A stretch of DNA of 29,662 nt. Origin: JAYFNU01 sp964458545 (GTDB lineage Bacteria; Bacillota; Clostridia; Oscillospirales; Ruminococcaceae). Of the stretch, positions 21,987 through 29,662 are shown one piece after another (within the stretch, counting starts at the first letter, position 1; the number at the start of each line of letters is the position of its first letter). The notes beneath the pieces were generated by a model that was not told the origin of the DNA, made no database searches, and saw only the letters and a program-made list of their open reading frames with translations. A program made the translations under genes and the position numbers. The stretch spans positions 1-29,662 of the forward strand of contig CAYWJF010000019.1 of the NCBI GenBank assembly GCA_964458545.1. Reading direction: 5' to 3'.

Positions 21987-23299
21987 AAAGGGCGCGGGTA
22001 ATCGGCGCGGGGCTTGCGGGCTGCGAGGCGGCGAATTTCCTTGCAAATAACGGTTATTCAGTTACGCTTTTTGAGCAGAAGCCAGAAAAGAAATCTGCGG
22101 CGCATAAGCTCGATAGCTTCGCCGAGCTTGTCTGTTCAAACTCTCTAAAGGCGGCGCGACCCGACAGCGCGGCGGGGCTTTTGAAAGCAGAAATGCGGCT
22201 TATGGGCTCGGTTTGCCTTGCGGTGGCGGACGGCTGCTCGGTGCCTGCGGGCGGCGCGCTCGCGGTGGACCGATACGCCTTTTCAAGCGGCGTTACTGAA
22301 AGAATAAAGAATAACCCGAATATTGAAATAGTTTACGGTGAGGTCACCGAGATAGACGAGAACGTGCCGACGGTTATAGCGACGGGTCCGCTCACCGAGG
22401 GCGGGCTTGCCGAAACGCTAAGAGAGCTTTGCGGCGGACAGGAGTATCTAAGCTTCTACGATGCCGCCGCGCCTATCGTTACCGCCGAAAGCCTTGATAT
22501 GTCGCGTATTTACAGAGCCTCGCGCTACGAAAACGAGGCGGTGGGCGACTACCTCAACTGCTACTTCGATAAGGCGGGTTACGAAAGCTTTATCGACGCG
22601 CTTATTAACGCCGAAACCGCCGAGCTTCACGCGGCGGACAAGGACTACGCCGTATATGAGGGCTGTATGCCCGTAGAGAAGCTTGCTAAGCGCTCACGAA
22701 ACGCCGCGCGGTTCGGTATGATGAAGCCCGTTGGGCTCATAAACCCCGAAACGGGTCATAGACCGTGGGCGGCGGTGCAGCTTCGTAAAGAGAACGCCGA
22801 GGGCAGTATGTACAACCTCGTCGGCTTCCAGACGAACCTTAAGTTCGGTGAGCAGAAGAGAGTTTTTTCAATGATACCCGGTCTTGAAAGCGCAGAGTTT
22901 GCGAGGTACGGCGTTATGCACCGAAACAGCTTTCTTAATTCACCCGTGGTACTCAATATTACGCTCAATCTGAAGGAACACCCCAACGTCTTTGTGGGCG
23001 GTCAGCTTACGGGCTTCGAGGGGTATATGGAGAGCGCCGCGTCGGGTCTTCTCGCGGCAAGGTTCTTAAAACGGCGCGACGAGGGCAGGTGCGAGCTTAT
23101 TCCGTCGGAAAACACAATGTGCGGGTCGCTGCTTCGGTATATTACGGCGGAAAATAAGAATTTTCAGCCGCTCGGCGCGAATATGGGTGTTCTGCCGCAG
23201 CTTGAGGAAACAATAAAGGATAAACGAAAAAAGTACGCGGCGCTTTCAGACAGGGCGCTTAACGATATGAGGAGGTACACGAATGAAGATAATAATTGA
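21983..23299 (+). CDS. trmFO: Methylenetetrahydrofolate-dependent tRNA (uracil-54-C5)-methyltransferase TrmFO
   Basis: A 438-residue FAD enzyme that makes m5U54 in the T-loop of tRNA, using 5,10-methylenetetrahydrofolate and NAD(P)H. The N-terminal motif RVIGAGLAGCEAANFLA binds FAD; CSNSLKAA gives Cys51 and YEGCMPVE gives Cys228, which correspond to the two reactive cysteines known in the B. subtilis enzyme. FVGGQLTGFEGYMESAASGL is near the C-terminus. The ATG overlaps the topA stop by 4 bp and its 3' end overlaps plsX by 17 bp. The topA-trmFO order is standard in Firmicutes; the direct junction to plsX is not. Confidence 0.96.
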   Translation: MKRARVIGAGLAGCEAANFLANNGYSVTLFEQKPEKKSAAHKLDSFAELVCSNSLKAARPDSAAGLLKAEMRLMGSVCLAVADGCSVPAGGALAVDRYAFSSGVTERIKNNPNIEIVYGEVTEIDENVPTVIATGPLTEGGLAETLRELCGGQEYLSFYDAAAPIVTAESLDMSRIYRASRYENEAVGDYLNCYFDKAGYESFIDALINAETAELHAADKDYAVYEGCMPVEKLAKRSRNAARFGMMKPVGLINPETGHRPWAAVQLRKENAEGSMYNLVGFQTNLKFGEQKRVFSMIPGLESAEFARYGVMHRNSFLNSPVVLNITLNLKEHPNVFVGGQLTGFEGYMESAASGLLAARFLKRRDEGRCELIPSENTMCGSLLRYITAENKNFQPLGANMGVLPQLEETIKDKRKKYAALSDRALNDMRRYTNEDNN

Positions 23300-24269
23300 C
23301 GCTATGGGTGGCGACAACGCGCCGCTTGAGATACTAAAGGGCGTGGCGCTCGCGAAGGGCTACGGTGAAAGCCTTGCCGTTACGGGGCAAAGACAGGTAA
23401 TTGAAAAATGCGCCTCGGAAAACGGCATTGACCTTTCGGGAATAGAGATTATTGACGCGGCGAGCGTTATGTATATGCACGACGACGCGAAGCTGGTTTT
23501 AAAGCAGAAGGCGGATAGCTCGATGGGCGTTGGGCTTAAAACGGTCGCGGACGGCGGCGCGGACGCCTTCGTAAGCGCGGGCTCTACCGCGGCGCTCTTT
23601 ATGGGCGCGACGATGATAGTAAAACGCCTAAAGGGCATTAAACGTCCCGCGCTCGGTACGGTTATTCCCCACGTTGACGGCTTCTTCTTCCTTATCGACT
23701 GCGGCGCGAATGTCGAGTGCCGCCCCGAAATGCTTGAACAGTTTGGAGTAATGGGCTCGATATATATGAAGCAGGTTTTGGGGATAGAAAACCCGCGCGT
23801 CGGGCTTTTGAATAACGGCGCGGAGGATTCTAAGGGCACCGAGCTTCAGATTGAAGCGTACAAGCTGCTTTCCAAAAACAAAGCAATTAACTTTATCGGC
23901 AACGTAGAGGGGCGCGACGTGCCGCTCGGTGCGTGTGAGGTAGCCGTAGCGGACGGCTTTACGGGCAATATTCTTCTCAAAACGATAGAGGGCTTCGGGC
24001 TTGCAATCTTTAAGAAGCTAAAGGGCGTGTTTTATAAGAATACCGCGACAAAGCTTGCAGCGGCGGCGCTTAAGCCCGCTATAATGGAGTTTAAGGACAG
24101 TATGGACTACGCTAAGTTCGGCGGCGCGCCGATTATTGGCTTAACTAAGCCCGTTATTAAGGCGCACGGCAGCTCTAACGCGGAGGCGATAAAGAACGCG
24201 ATAAATCAGGCGATACTTTGGAGTAAATCCGGAGTGACCGAGGCGATACAGACTGCGGTAAACGAATAG
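23283..24269 (+). CDS. plsX: Phosphate acyltransferase PlsX
   Basis: A 328-residue soluble or peripheral enzyme that converts acyl-ACP and phosphate to acyl-phosphate, the donor for PlsY in phosphatidic acid synthesis. Hallmarks: IIDAMGGDNAP at the N-terminus, SAGSTAALFMGATMIVKRLKGI, IGNVEGRDVPLG and DGFTGNILLKTIEG. AGGAGG precedes the ATG, inside the end of trmFO (17-bp overlap). Its usual neighbour acpP, often present before rnc, is absent here; rnc follows at 15 bp. Confidence 0.96.
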   Translation: MKIIIDAMGGDNAPLEILKGVALAKGYGESLAVTGQRQVIEKCASENGIDLSGIEIIDAASVMYMHDDAKLVLKQKADSSMGVGLKTVADGGADAFVSAGSTAALFMGATMIVKRLKGIKRPALGTVIPHVDGFFFLIDCGANVECRPEMLEQFGVMGSIYMKQVLGIENPRVGLLNNGAEDSKGTELQIEAYKLLSKNKAINFIGNVEGRDVPLGACEVAVADGFTGNILLKTIEGFGLAIFKKLKGVFYKNTATKLAAAALKPAIMEFKDSMDYAKFGGAPIIGLTKPVIKAHGSSNAEAIKNAINQAILWSKSGVTEAIQTAVNE

Positions 24270-24283
24270 GCGGAGAAAAGACA

Positions 24284-24955
24284 ATGAGCGAACTGGAAAA
24301 AAAGATAGGCTATGAGTTCGGTGATGCGAATCTATTAGACGAGGCGCTCACCCACTCAAGCTACGCGAACGAGCATGGGCTCGGAAGAAACGAATGTAAC
24401 GAACGGCTCGAATTTTTAGGCGACAGCGTGCTTTCGGTAATAGTCAGCGAGTACCTGTTCAGCCGAAACCCAAAGCTTCCCGAAGGCGAGCTTACCAAGA
24501 TACGCGCGAGTCTTGTATGCGAAACGGCGCTTTCAAAATTCGCGAACGAGATAAAGCTTGGCGAAAGCATTAAGCTTGGGCGCGGCGAGATAAAGAACGG
24601 CGGCGCAGAGCGTCCGTCGATACTTGCGGACTGCTTCGAAGCGGTGCTTGCCGCGATGTTCCTCGACGGCGGCATAGAGCCCGTCAGGTTCTTCGTACTG
24701 CGCTTTGTGAAGAACGAGCTTAAGCGCCATGAGAGCATACGCGACTACAAGACCGAGCTTCAGGAGGTCATTCAGCGCAACCCCGAGGAGAAGGTAAAGT
24801 ATCTGCTTGTGTCCGAGGATGGACCCGACCACGACAAATCCTTCACCGTTGAAGTGAGGCTAAATTCAAACGTTATTGGCACGGGCGAGGGGCATAGCAA
24901 GAAGCAGGCGGAACAGAACGCCGCGAAGGAAGCCCTTTCGCTGATGGGTCTATGA
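24284..24955 (+). CDS. rnc: Ribonuclease III
   Basis: A 223-residue double-strand-specific endoribonuclease for rRNA and mRNA processing. The signature NERLEFLGDSVLSVIVSEYL is at about residues 39-58 (acidic residues bind Mg2+), and DCFEAVLAAMFLDGG near residue 115 supplies the second acidic group. The dsRNA-binding domain occupies the C-terminal 70 residues (YKTELQEVIQR to KKQAEQNAAKEAL). Length is normal. GGAG lies upstream of the ATG. The stop overlaps the radical SAM gene by 4 bp. Confidence 0.96.
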   Translation: MSELEKKIGYEFGDANLLDEALTHSSYANEHGLGRNECNERLEFLGDSVLSVIVSEYLFSRNPKLPEGELTKIRASLVCETALSKFANEIKLGESIKLGRGEIKNGGAERPSILADCFEAVLAAMFLDGGIEPVRFFVLRFVKNELKRHESIRDYKTELQEVIQRNPEEKVKYLLVSEDGPDHDKSFTVEVRLNSNVIGTGEGHSKKQAEQNAAKEALSLMGL

Positions 24956-25941
24956 AAAGGCATTCGAATTTATCTATATTTGTGCCGCACAAGGGCTGCC
25001 CGAATAAGTGTCTCTTCTGCAACCAGCGGCGTATTTCCGGTACGGTAACGGAGCCCACGCCCGAGGAGGTCACGTCGCTTTGCGAGGAGTATCTTCCGAG
25101 GGACGGTAAGGATACCGAAATAGCCTTTTTCGGCGGAAGCTTTACGGCTATAGACCGCGCCTATATGGCTTCGCTTCTCGCGGCGGCATACAAATTCGTG
25201 AAAGCGAAAAGAGCGAAGGGTATAAGAATTTCCACACGTCCCGACGCGATAGATGGGGAGATACTCAGCGTTCTTTCCCGCTACGGCGTAACGGCTATAG
25301 AGCTCGGCGCACAGAGCATGGACGACGAGATACTGCGGCTCAACAAACGCGGGCATAAGGCTGACGACATAAGAAAGGCGAGTGCGCTTATTACCTCACA
25401 CGGCGACTTTTCTCTGGGACTTCAGATGATGGTTGGTATGTACGGCGACGAAAGCCCCGAGCAAACGGCGCTTATGACGGCTCGGGAGTTTATAAAGCTT
25501 TCGCCCGAAACGGTGAGGATTTATCCGACGATAGTTGTCGAGGACACCGAGCTTTGCGACCTTTACCGCGCGGGTGAATACACCCCCCTTACGGTGGAGA
25601 ACGCGGCGGAGATAACGGCGAAGCTACTTATGCTTTTTGAGGAAAGCGGCGTAAACGTAATCCGCGTAGGGCTGCATTCGGACGAGTCTATGACCGAGAG
25701 CGCCGTCGCGGGACCCTTCCACCCCGCCTTTGGCGAAATATGCTACTCGCTCGTAATGCGAAAGAGGGTAGAGGACGCGCTTCACGGCAGAACGGGCGCG
25801 GTAGAAGTTAGGGTTAACCCGAAGGACGTAAGCAAGCTTTTGGGACAGAAGCGAAGCAACGTGGAGTATTTCAAGTCGAAGGGAATTGAGCTTACGGTAA
25901 AGCCCAACGACAGCATAGAGGCAAACCACATAGAAATTTAA
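24952..25941 (+). CDS. Elp3-like radical SAM protein
   Basis: A 329-residue protein with a radical SAM core: Cys16, Cys20 and Cys23 (GCPNKCLFCNQ) bind a [4Fe-4S] cluster, and FFGGSFTAI then ISTRPDAID are typical of the Elp3/YhcC type. It lacks the C-terminal GNAT acetyltransferase domain of full-length Elp3. Firmicutes often carry this gene between rnc and smc, where it is annotated as elongator protein 3-like; its substrate is unknown, with an RNA modification role being an inference. The ATG overlaps the rnc stop by 4 bp. smc begins 25 bp downstream. Confidence 0.88.
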   Translation: MKRHSNLSIFVPHKGCPNKCLFCNQRRISGTVTEPTPEEVTSLCEEYLPRDGKDTEIAFFGGSFTAIDRAYMASLLAAAYKFVKAKRAKGIRISTRPDAIDGEILSVLSRYGVTAIELGAQSMDDEILRLNKRGHKADDIRKASALITSHGDFSLGLQMMVGMYGDESPEQTALMTAREFIKLSPETVRIYPTIVVEDTELCDLYRAGEYTPLTVENAAEITAKLLMLFEESGVNVIRVGLHSDESMTESAVAGPFHPAFGEICYSLVMRKRVEDALHGRTGAVEVRVNPKDVSKLLGQKRSNVEYFKSKGIELTVKPNDSIEANHIEI

Positions 25942-25966
25942 AGTTTATTTCAAAGGGGAAACGACT

Positions 25967-28900
25967 TTGCATTTAAAGTACATCGAAATTCAAGGATTTA
26001 AATCATTTCCCGATAAGGTAAGGCTCGGCTTCGAGACGGGTATTACCGCTATCGTCGGACCTAACGGGAGCGGAAAGAGCAACATAAGCGACGCCGTTCG
26101 CTGGGTGCTCGGCGAGCAGTCCACGAAATCGCTTCGCGGCGGCAAGATGGAGGACGTAATCTTTGGCGGGACGCAGCTGCGTAAGCCTATGGGCTTCGCG
26201 CAGGTTTCGCTCTGCCTCGATAACGCCGACGAGAAGCTAAAGGACCTCGGAACCGAAATTATCGTCACCCGCCGCTATTACAGAAGCGGAGACAGCGAGT
26301 ACCTCCTTAACGGCTCGACGGTGCGTCTACGCGACGTACGCGAAACCTTTATGGATACGGGTCTTGGGCGTGACGGCTACTCTATTATCGGGCAGGGGAG
26401 AATTGCCGAAATAGTCAATTCCAAGAGCGAGGAGCGTCGCGAAATATTCGAGGAAGCGTCGGGTATAGCAAAGTACCGTTTCAGAAAAACCGAGGCGGAA
26501 AGAAAGCTTACCGCGGCGAACGAGAACCTTGAGCGGCTTCGTGACATTATCGACGAGCTTGAAGCGAGGATAGGACCCCTTGAGGAGCAAAGCGGCAAGG
26601 CTAAAAAATTCTTGGAGCTTTCGGAAGAAAGAAAGAGCCTTGAAATCACCTACTACTGCGACATAATTGCGGGGGCGAAGGAGAAGCTTCGCACGCAGGA
26701 CGACAAGATAGCAATATCTAAGCAGGATTACGAGGCGATAGAGAAGAAGCTTATTGAAGCGAACGGCCTTGTGGACGAGCTTTTTAACGAGAACAACAGG
26801 CTCGGCGCGAGCGTTAATGAGTTTAACGAGGAGATAGTAAGAACAAGCGAGCGCATAGCCGAAATAGAGAGCGAAAACGCCGTAAGGCGGAATAATATAG
26901 AGCACGCGAACGAGCAGCTTGCTACCCTTTCAGAGGAGCGGGGCAGACTTTCGCTCGGCGAAAACGCGCTTGCGGAAGAGATGAACGCGAAGCGCGCCGA
27001 AATAGAGAGCAAGCAAGGCGAGATAGCTACCCTTGACGGGCTTATTGCCGCCGCGGAAAGGGAGCTTGCCGAGCTAATAGAGAATAACGAATCAAGCGAC
27101 CAGAAGCGTGTAAAGAGCTTAAAGCGTTTGAATGAAGTGCAAAACGAGATTACCGAGCTTAAGGTCGAGTCGGTGGCGGCGTCCTCCTCAATAGAGGCGC
27201 TCGGAGCGCGGGAAAGCCAGATAAACGAACAGCTTTCGTCGGTGCGCGAACGGTTAGCGACGGCAGAGAAGGACAAGACGGAGAACGACAGCTACTTTGA
27301 AAGTCTAAGCGCCGATATTAACGAGCATAACAACCGATTTAACGGCTACAAGATGAAGCGGGACAGCCGCGCGGCAAAGCGCGACGAGCTTGCGACGCTA
27401 CTTGAAAAGAAGAATAACGAGATTACCGAGGCGGAAAGGAAGATAGAGCTTTATAAGGAGCTCGACCGTTCTATGGACGGCTACGCGCCGAGCGTAAAAC
27501 GGGTAGCCGAAGCGGGAGCGCAAAGGCGGCTTCGCGGTATTGTCGGCACCGTCGGCTCGCTTATTGAAATAAAGAAGGGCTGCGAGCTTGCGATAGAAAC
27601 CGCTCTTGGCGCGGCGATACAGAACGTAATTGTTGAAAACGAAACGAACGCCAAGGAAGCTATAGCCTACTTAAAGGAGAACCGAGCGGGTCGCGCGACC
27701 TTCTTACCGGTAGACACCATTAAGCCCTCCTCCTTCGACGAGCGCGGCTCGCTTAACGGCGAGGGCGTTGTGGGGCTTGCGAGCGAGCTTGTAAGCTGCA
27801 ACGCGAAATACACGAATATAGTAAGCAGTCTTTTAGGGCGAATTGTAGTTACCGAAACGCTTGACAACGCAAGCGAGCTTGCAAGAAGGCTTCGTTACCG
27901 CTACCGCGTTGTCAGCATGGACGGACAGGTTATAAACGCGGGCGGCTCGTATACGGGCGGCTCCACCTCACGGCAGGCGGGCGCGTTCAGCAGAAAGATA
28001 GAGATAGAGAACCTTGAAAAGCGGATAGCCGAAATAAAATCGTCCATGAAGGACGAGGAAAAAGAGCTTTCTGAGCTTTCGGCGGAGATAGTTTCGCTCG
28101 AAGCTGAAATGACCGCCATTAACAGCGATATAATCACCTTAAACGAGGACAGAATAAGGATAGAGTCCACCCTAACGCAGCAGAACCGCGAGGTGGAGTC
28201 GCTTAGTGAAAACGTTTCGGCGGGCGAGCGGGAGCTTTCCACTATAGCTCAGACTCGCGAGGAGAAGCGTGGTATTGTCAGCCGCAACGAGGGTTCGGCG
28301 GCGCTGCTTGAAACCGAAGCGGAGCGGCTCACCGCCCTTGTCAGCGCGGACGACGATAACGACGACGCGCTGCTTGCGAGAAGAAACGAGCTTAGCGACG
28401 ATATTTCCGCTAAGAAGATTTCCCGTGCCGAGCTTTTGAAGGATATCGAAAGCATTGAAAGCGGAATAGAACAATTAGGGCGACAGGGCACCGACGCGAA
28501 CGACCGCGCCGCGAACATTGACGCCGCAATCGAACGTCTAAACGAGGCAAACCGCGAGCTTGAGGCGGCTATCGACGCCGCGGTCGCGGAGATAGAAGCC
28601 CTTCGCGAAAACGCGAAGCAAAGAAGGCTCGACATAGAAAACGCGGGCGAAACCCGAAAGAAAAACGAGCAGCGTATTACCGAGCTTCGCGAGGAGACGA
28701 ACGACATAGCGAAGCAGCGCGAGCTAATAAGCAACGAGTCCGCAAGACTTGAGGAAAGAAAAGCGTCGCTCGCTACCGAGTACGAGCGCTACGTCGCGCG
28801 GCTTTGGGAAGAGTATGAGCTTTCGCTGGACGAAGCGGAAAGGCTCTGCGTGCCGTTTGAGTCCGCAAGCGCACTACATTCGCAGGTAAGCTCAATAAGA

Positions 28901-29533
28901 GCGAAGATAAAATCACTCGGCAACGTCAATGTCGGCGCTATTGAGGAATTTAAGGAGGTCAGCGAGCGCTACGCCTTCTTGAAGGAGCAGGTGGATGACG
29001 TTGAAAAATCGAAGGCGGAGCTTTTGAAGCTTATTGCCGAGCTGGAAACGGATATGCGCGAAATCTTCACGAAGAGCTTTAACGAGATTAATAACCGCTT
29101 CAGGCGGGTGTTTGTGGAGCTGTTCGGCGGCGGCAGCGCGAACCTTTCGCTTACCGACGAGACGGACGTGCTCGAAAGCGGAATTGAGCTGGACGTACAG
29201 CCTCCCGGAAAGGTCATAAAGAACCTCTCGGCGCTTTCGGGCGGTGAGCAGTCGCTCGTAGCTATCGCGCTTTACTTTTCTATTCTCGCCGTCAACCCGT
29301 CGCCCTTCTGCATACTCGATGAGATTGACTCGGCGCTCGACGAATCGAACGTAACCCGCTTCGCGAACTACATAGGGCACGTTATCGACCACACACAGAT
29401 AATAACGATAACCCACCGCAGAGGCACTATGGAGGCGGCGGACGTGCTTTACGGCGTTACTATGCAAGAGGAAGGCGTCTCAAAGGTGCTGAAGCTCGGC
29501 ATTGAGGAAGCGCAGCTCGTCATAAGCAAGTAA
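25967..29533 (+). CDS. smc: Chromosome segregation protein SMC
   Basis: A 1188-residue ATPase of the condensin complex with ScpA and ScpB. Walker A GPNGSGKSN is at residues 31-39; long coiled coils follow at about 165-510 and 675-1010, separated by a hinge at about 520-670 (GIVGTVGSLIEIKKGCELAI near its start). The signature LSGGEQ is at 1090-1095 and Walker B FCILDEID at 1114-1121. The start codon is TTG, supported by AAGGGG upstream and by the immediate HLKYIEIQGFKSF family N-terminus. It ends the rnc-radical SAM-smc run. A hairpin covers the stop codon, and no ftsY, a frequent neighbour, is seen before the window ends. Confidence 0.97.
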   Translation: MHLKYIEIQGFKSFPDKVRLGFETGITAIVGPNGSGKSNISDAVRWVLGEQSTKSLRGGKMEDVIFGGTQLRKPMGFAQVSLCLDNADEKLKDLGTEIIVTRRYYRSGDSEYLLNGSTVRLRDVRETFMDTGLGRDGYSIIGQGRIAEIVNSKSEERREIFEEASGIAKYRFRKTEAERKLTAANENLERLRDIIDELEARIGPLEEQSGKAKKFLELSEERKSLEITYYCDIIAGAKEKLRTQDDKIAISKQDYEAIEKKLIEANGLVDELFNENNRLGASVNEFNEEIVRTSERIAEIESENAVRRNNIEHANEQLATLSEERGRLSLGENALAEEMNAKRAEIESKQGEIATLDGLIAAAERELAELIENNESSDQKRVKSLKRLNEVQNEITELKVESVAASSSIEALGARESQINEQLSSVRERLATAEKDKTENDSYFESLSADINEHNNRFNGYKMKRDSRAAKRDELATLLEKKNNEITEAERKIELYKELDRSMDGYAPSVKRVAEAGAQRRLRGIVGTVGSLIEIKKGCELAIETALGAAIQNVIVENETNAKEAIAYLKENRAGRATFLPVDTIKPSSFDERGSLNGEGVVGLASELVSCNAKYTNIVSSLLGRIVVTETLDNASELARRLRYRYRVVSMDGQVINAGGSYTGGSTSRQAGAFSRKIEIENLEKRIAEIKSSMKDEEKELSELSAEIVSLEAEMTAINSDIITLNEDRIRIESTLTQQNREVESLSENVSAGERELSTIAQTREEKRGIVSRNEGSAALLETEAERLTALVSADDDNDDALLARRNELSDDISAKKISRAELLKDIESIESGIEQLGRQGTDANDRAANIDAAIERLNEANRELEAAIDAAVAEIEALRENAKQRRLDIENAGETRKKNEQRITELREETNDIAKQRELISNESARLEERKASLATEYERYVARLWEEYELSLDEAERLCVPFESASALHSQVSSIRAKIKSLGNVNVGAIEEFKEVSERYAFLKEQVDDVEKSKAELLKLIAELETDMREIFTKSFNEINNRFRRVFVELFGGGSANLSLTDETDVLESGIELDVQPPGKVIKNLSALSGGEQSLVAIALYFSILAVNPSPFCILDEIDSALDESNVTRFANYIGHVIDHTQIITITHRRGTMEAADVLYGVTMQEEGVSKVLKLGIEEAQLVISK

Positions 29534-29548
29534 CTTCTGTTACTTGCT
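29525..29548 (+). terminator. Perfect hairpin overlapping the smc stop codon
   Basis: AGCAAGTAAC / GTTACTTGCT is a 10-bp perfect stem with a TTCT loop, and its 5' arm contains the TAA of smc. No T-run follows (ATTGCAAATT), so it is a poor intrinsic terminator; it may serve as a 3'-end stabiliser instead. Confidence 0.5.
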
Positions 29549-29552
29549 ATTG

Positions 29553-29582
29553 CAAATTGAAATGCTAAAGCACTTCAATTTG
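29553..29582 (-). repeat. Inverted repeat in the post-smc repeat region
   Basis: CAAATTGAA and TTCAATTTG flank a TGC-TAAA-GCA core with one A-C mismatch on +; on the minus strand the mismatch becomes a G-U pair, giving a 13-bp stem. The 3' half lies in the first 33-bp direct repeat copy. Confidence 0.6.
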
Positions 29583-29662
29583 GAAAACGAAAACAGAAAC
29601 AGAGCTGCTTGCTTTTGCACAGTCAAAAAGCTAAAGCACTTCAATTTGGAAAACGAAAACAG
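29564..29662. repeat. 33-bp direct repeat, two copies, second reaching the window end
   Basis: The 33-bp sequence starting GCTAAAGCACTTCAATTTGG is identical at 29564-29596 and 29630-29662, with 33 bp between copies. The second copy ends on the last base of the window. The spacer holds GCTTTTG-CACAGT-CAAAAAGC, a small hairpin with one bulge. No gene is present here. Confidence 0.85.

Noticed and set aside
29564..29662. CRISPR array
   Set aside because: Only two copies and one spacer are visible, no cas genes are nearby, and the repeat forms part of a larger inverted repeat unlike typical CRISPR repeats; it cannot be fully excluded because the window ends there.
1..29662. tRNA, rRNA, insertion sequence, prophage or toxin-antitoxin genes
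   Set aside because: Both strands and all gaps were read; no cloverleaf, rRNA segment, transposase-like protein or paired small toxin genes were found.

Overview
The window reads as a stretch of chromosome from an anaerobic, low-to-mid GC Clostridia-type Firmicute, probably uncultured. The evidence is: an infC-rpmI-rplT operon behind an L20-type leader; a guanine-class riboswitch in front of a purine permease; a PdaA-like polysaccharide deacetylase; a standalone NusG domain II protein; a clostripain-family protease; a three-gene flavoprotein/DUF1667 glycerol-3-phosphate module; TrmFO (the folate-dependent type); and strong AGGAGG-like ribosome binding sites with several GTG/TTG starts. I cannot name a genus. 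I see no tRNA, rRNA, transposase, phage or defence genes. The right edge stops exactly at the end of a duplicated 33-bp sequence, as expected for a contig that broke in a repeat.

Layout. 1-1983 (+): the 3' part of gltX and two small membrane proteins, the second with a C-terminal zinc ribbon. 2058-3419 (-): a NusG domain II protein followed by a PdaA-like deacetylase whose ribosome binding site lies inside a terminator-like hairpin. 3560-4951 (+): an M20/Sapep dipeptidase. 5004-6704 (-): glycerol kinase and a DUF6440 protein, divergent from 6966-9993 (+), three overlapping genes for a GlpA-like flavoprotein with a BFD-type Fe-S domain, a second FAD/NAD(P) oxidoreductase and a DUF1667 Cys-rich protein. 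Together these should phosphorylate glycerol and oxidise glycerol-3-phosphate. 10150-12420 (-): a membrane-anchored clostripain-like protease with a zinc ribbon. 12546-14300 (-): an AzgA/NCS2 purine permease with a guanine-type riboswitch, two consecutive terminators and a third hairpin in its roughly 290-nt leader. 14378-16459 (-): a polytopic membrane protein, possibly a GT-C glycosyltransferase.

16539-17869 (+) is the IF3/L35/L20 operon, with promoter, leader and terminator visible; infC appears to start at AUA. 18014-29533 (+) is a tightly packed housekeeping run: TrmH/SpoU methyltransferase, dprA, topA, trmFO, plsX, rnc, an Elp3-like radical SAM protein and smc. Most junctions overlap by 4-17 bp. 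It joins two clusters that are usually separate (dprA-topA-trmFO and plsX-rnc-smc) and lacks the acpP/fab genes often found between plsX and rnc.

The most interesting material is non-coding: the riboswitch leader with an unusual aptamer and a clear alternative pairing, the terminator that buries the pdaA ribosome binding site, the non-canonical infC start, and intergenic repeat arrays at 9992-10144 and 29525-29662.
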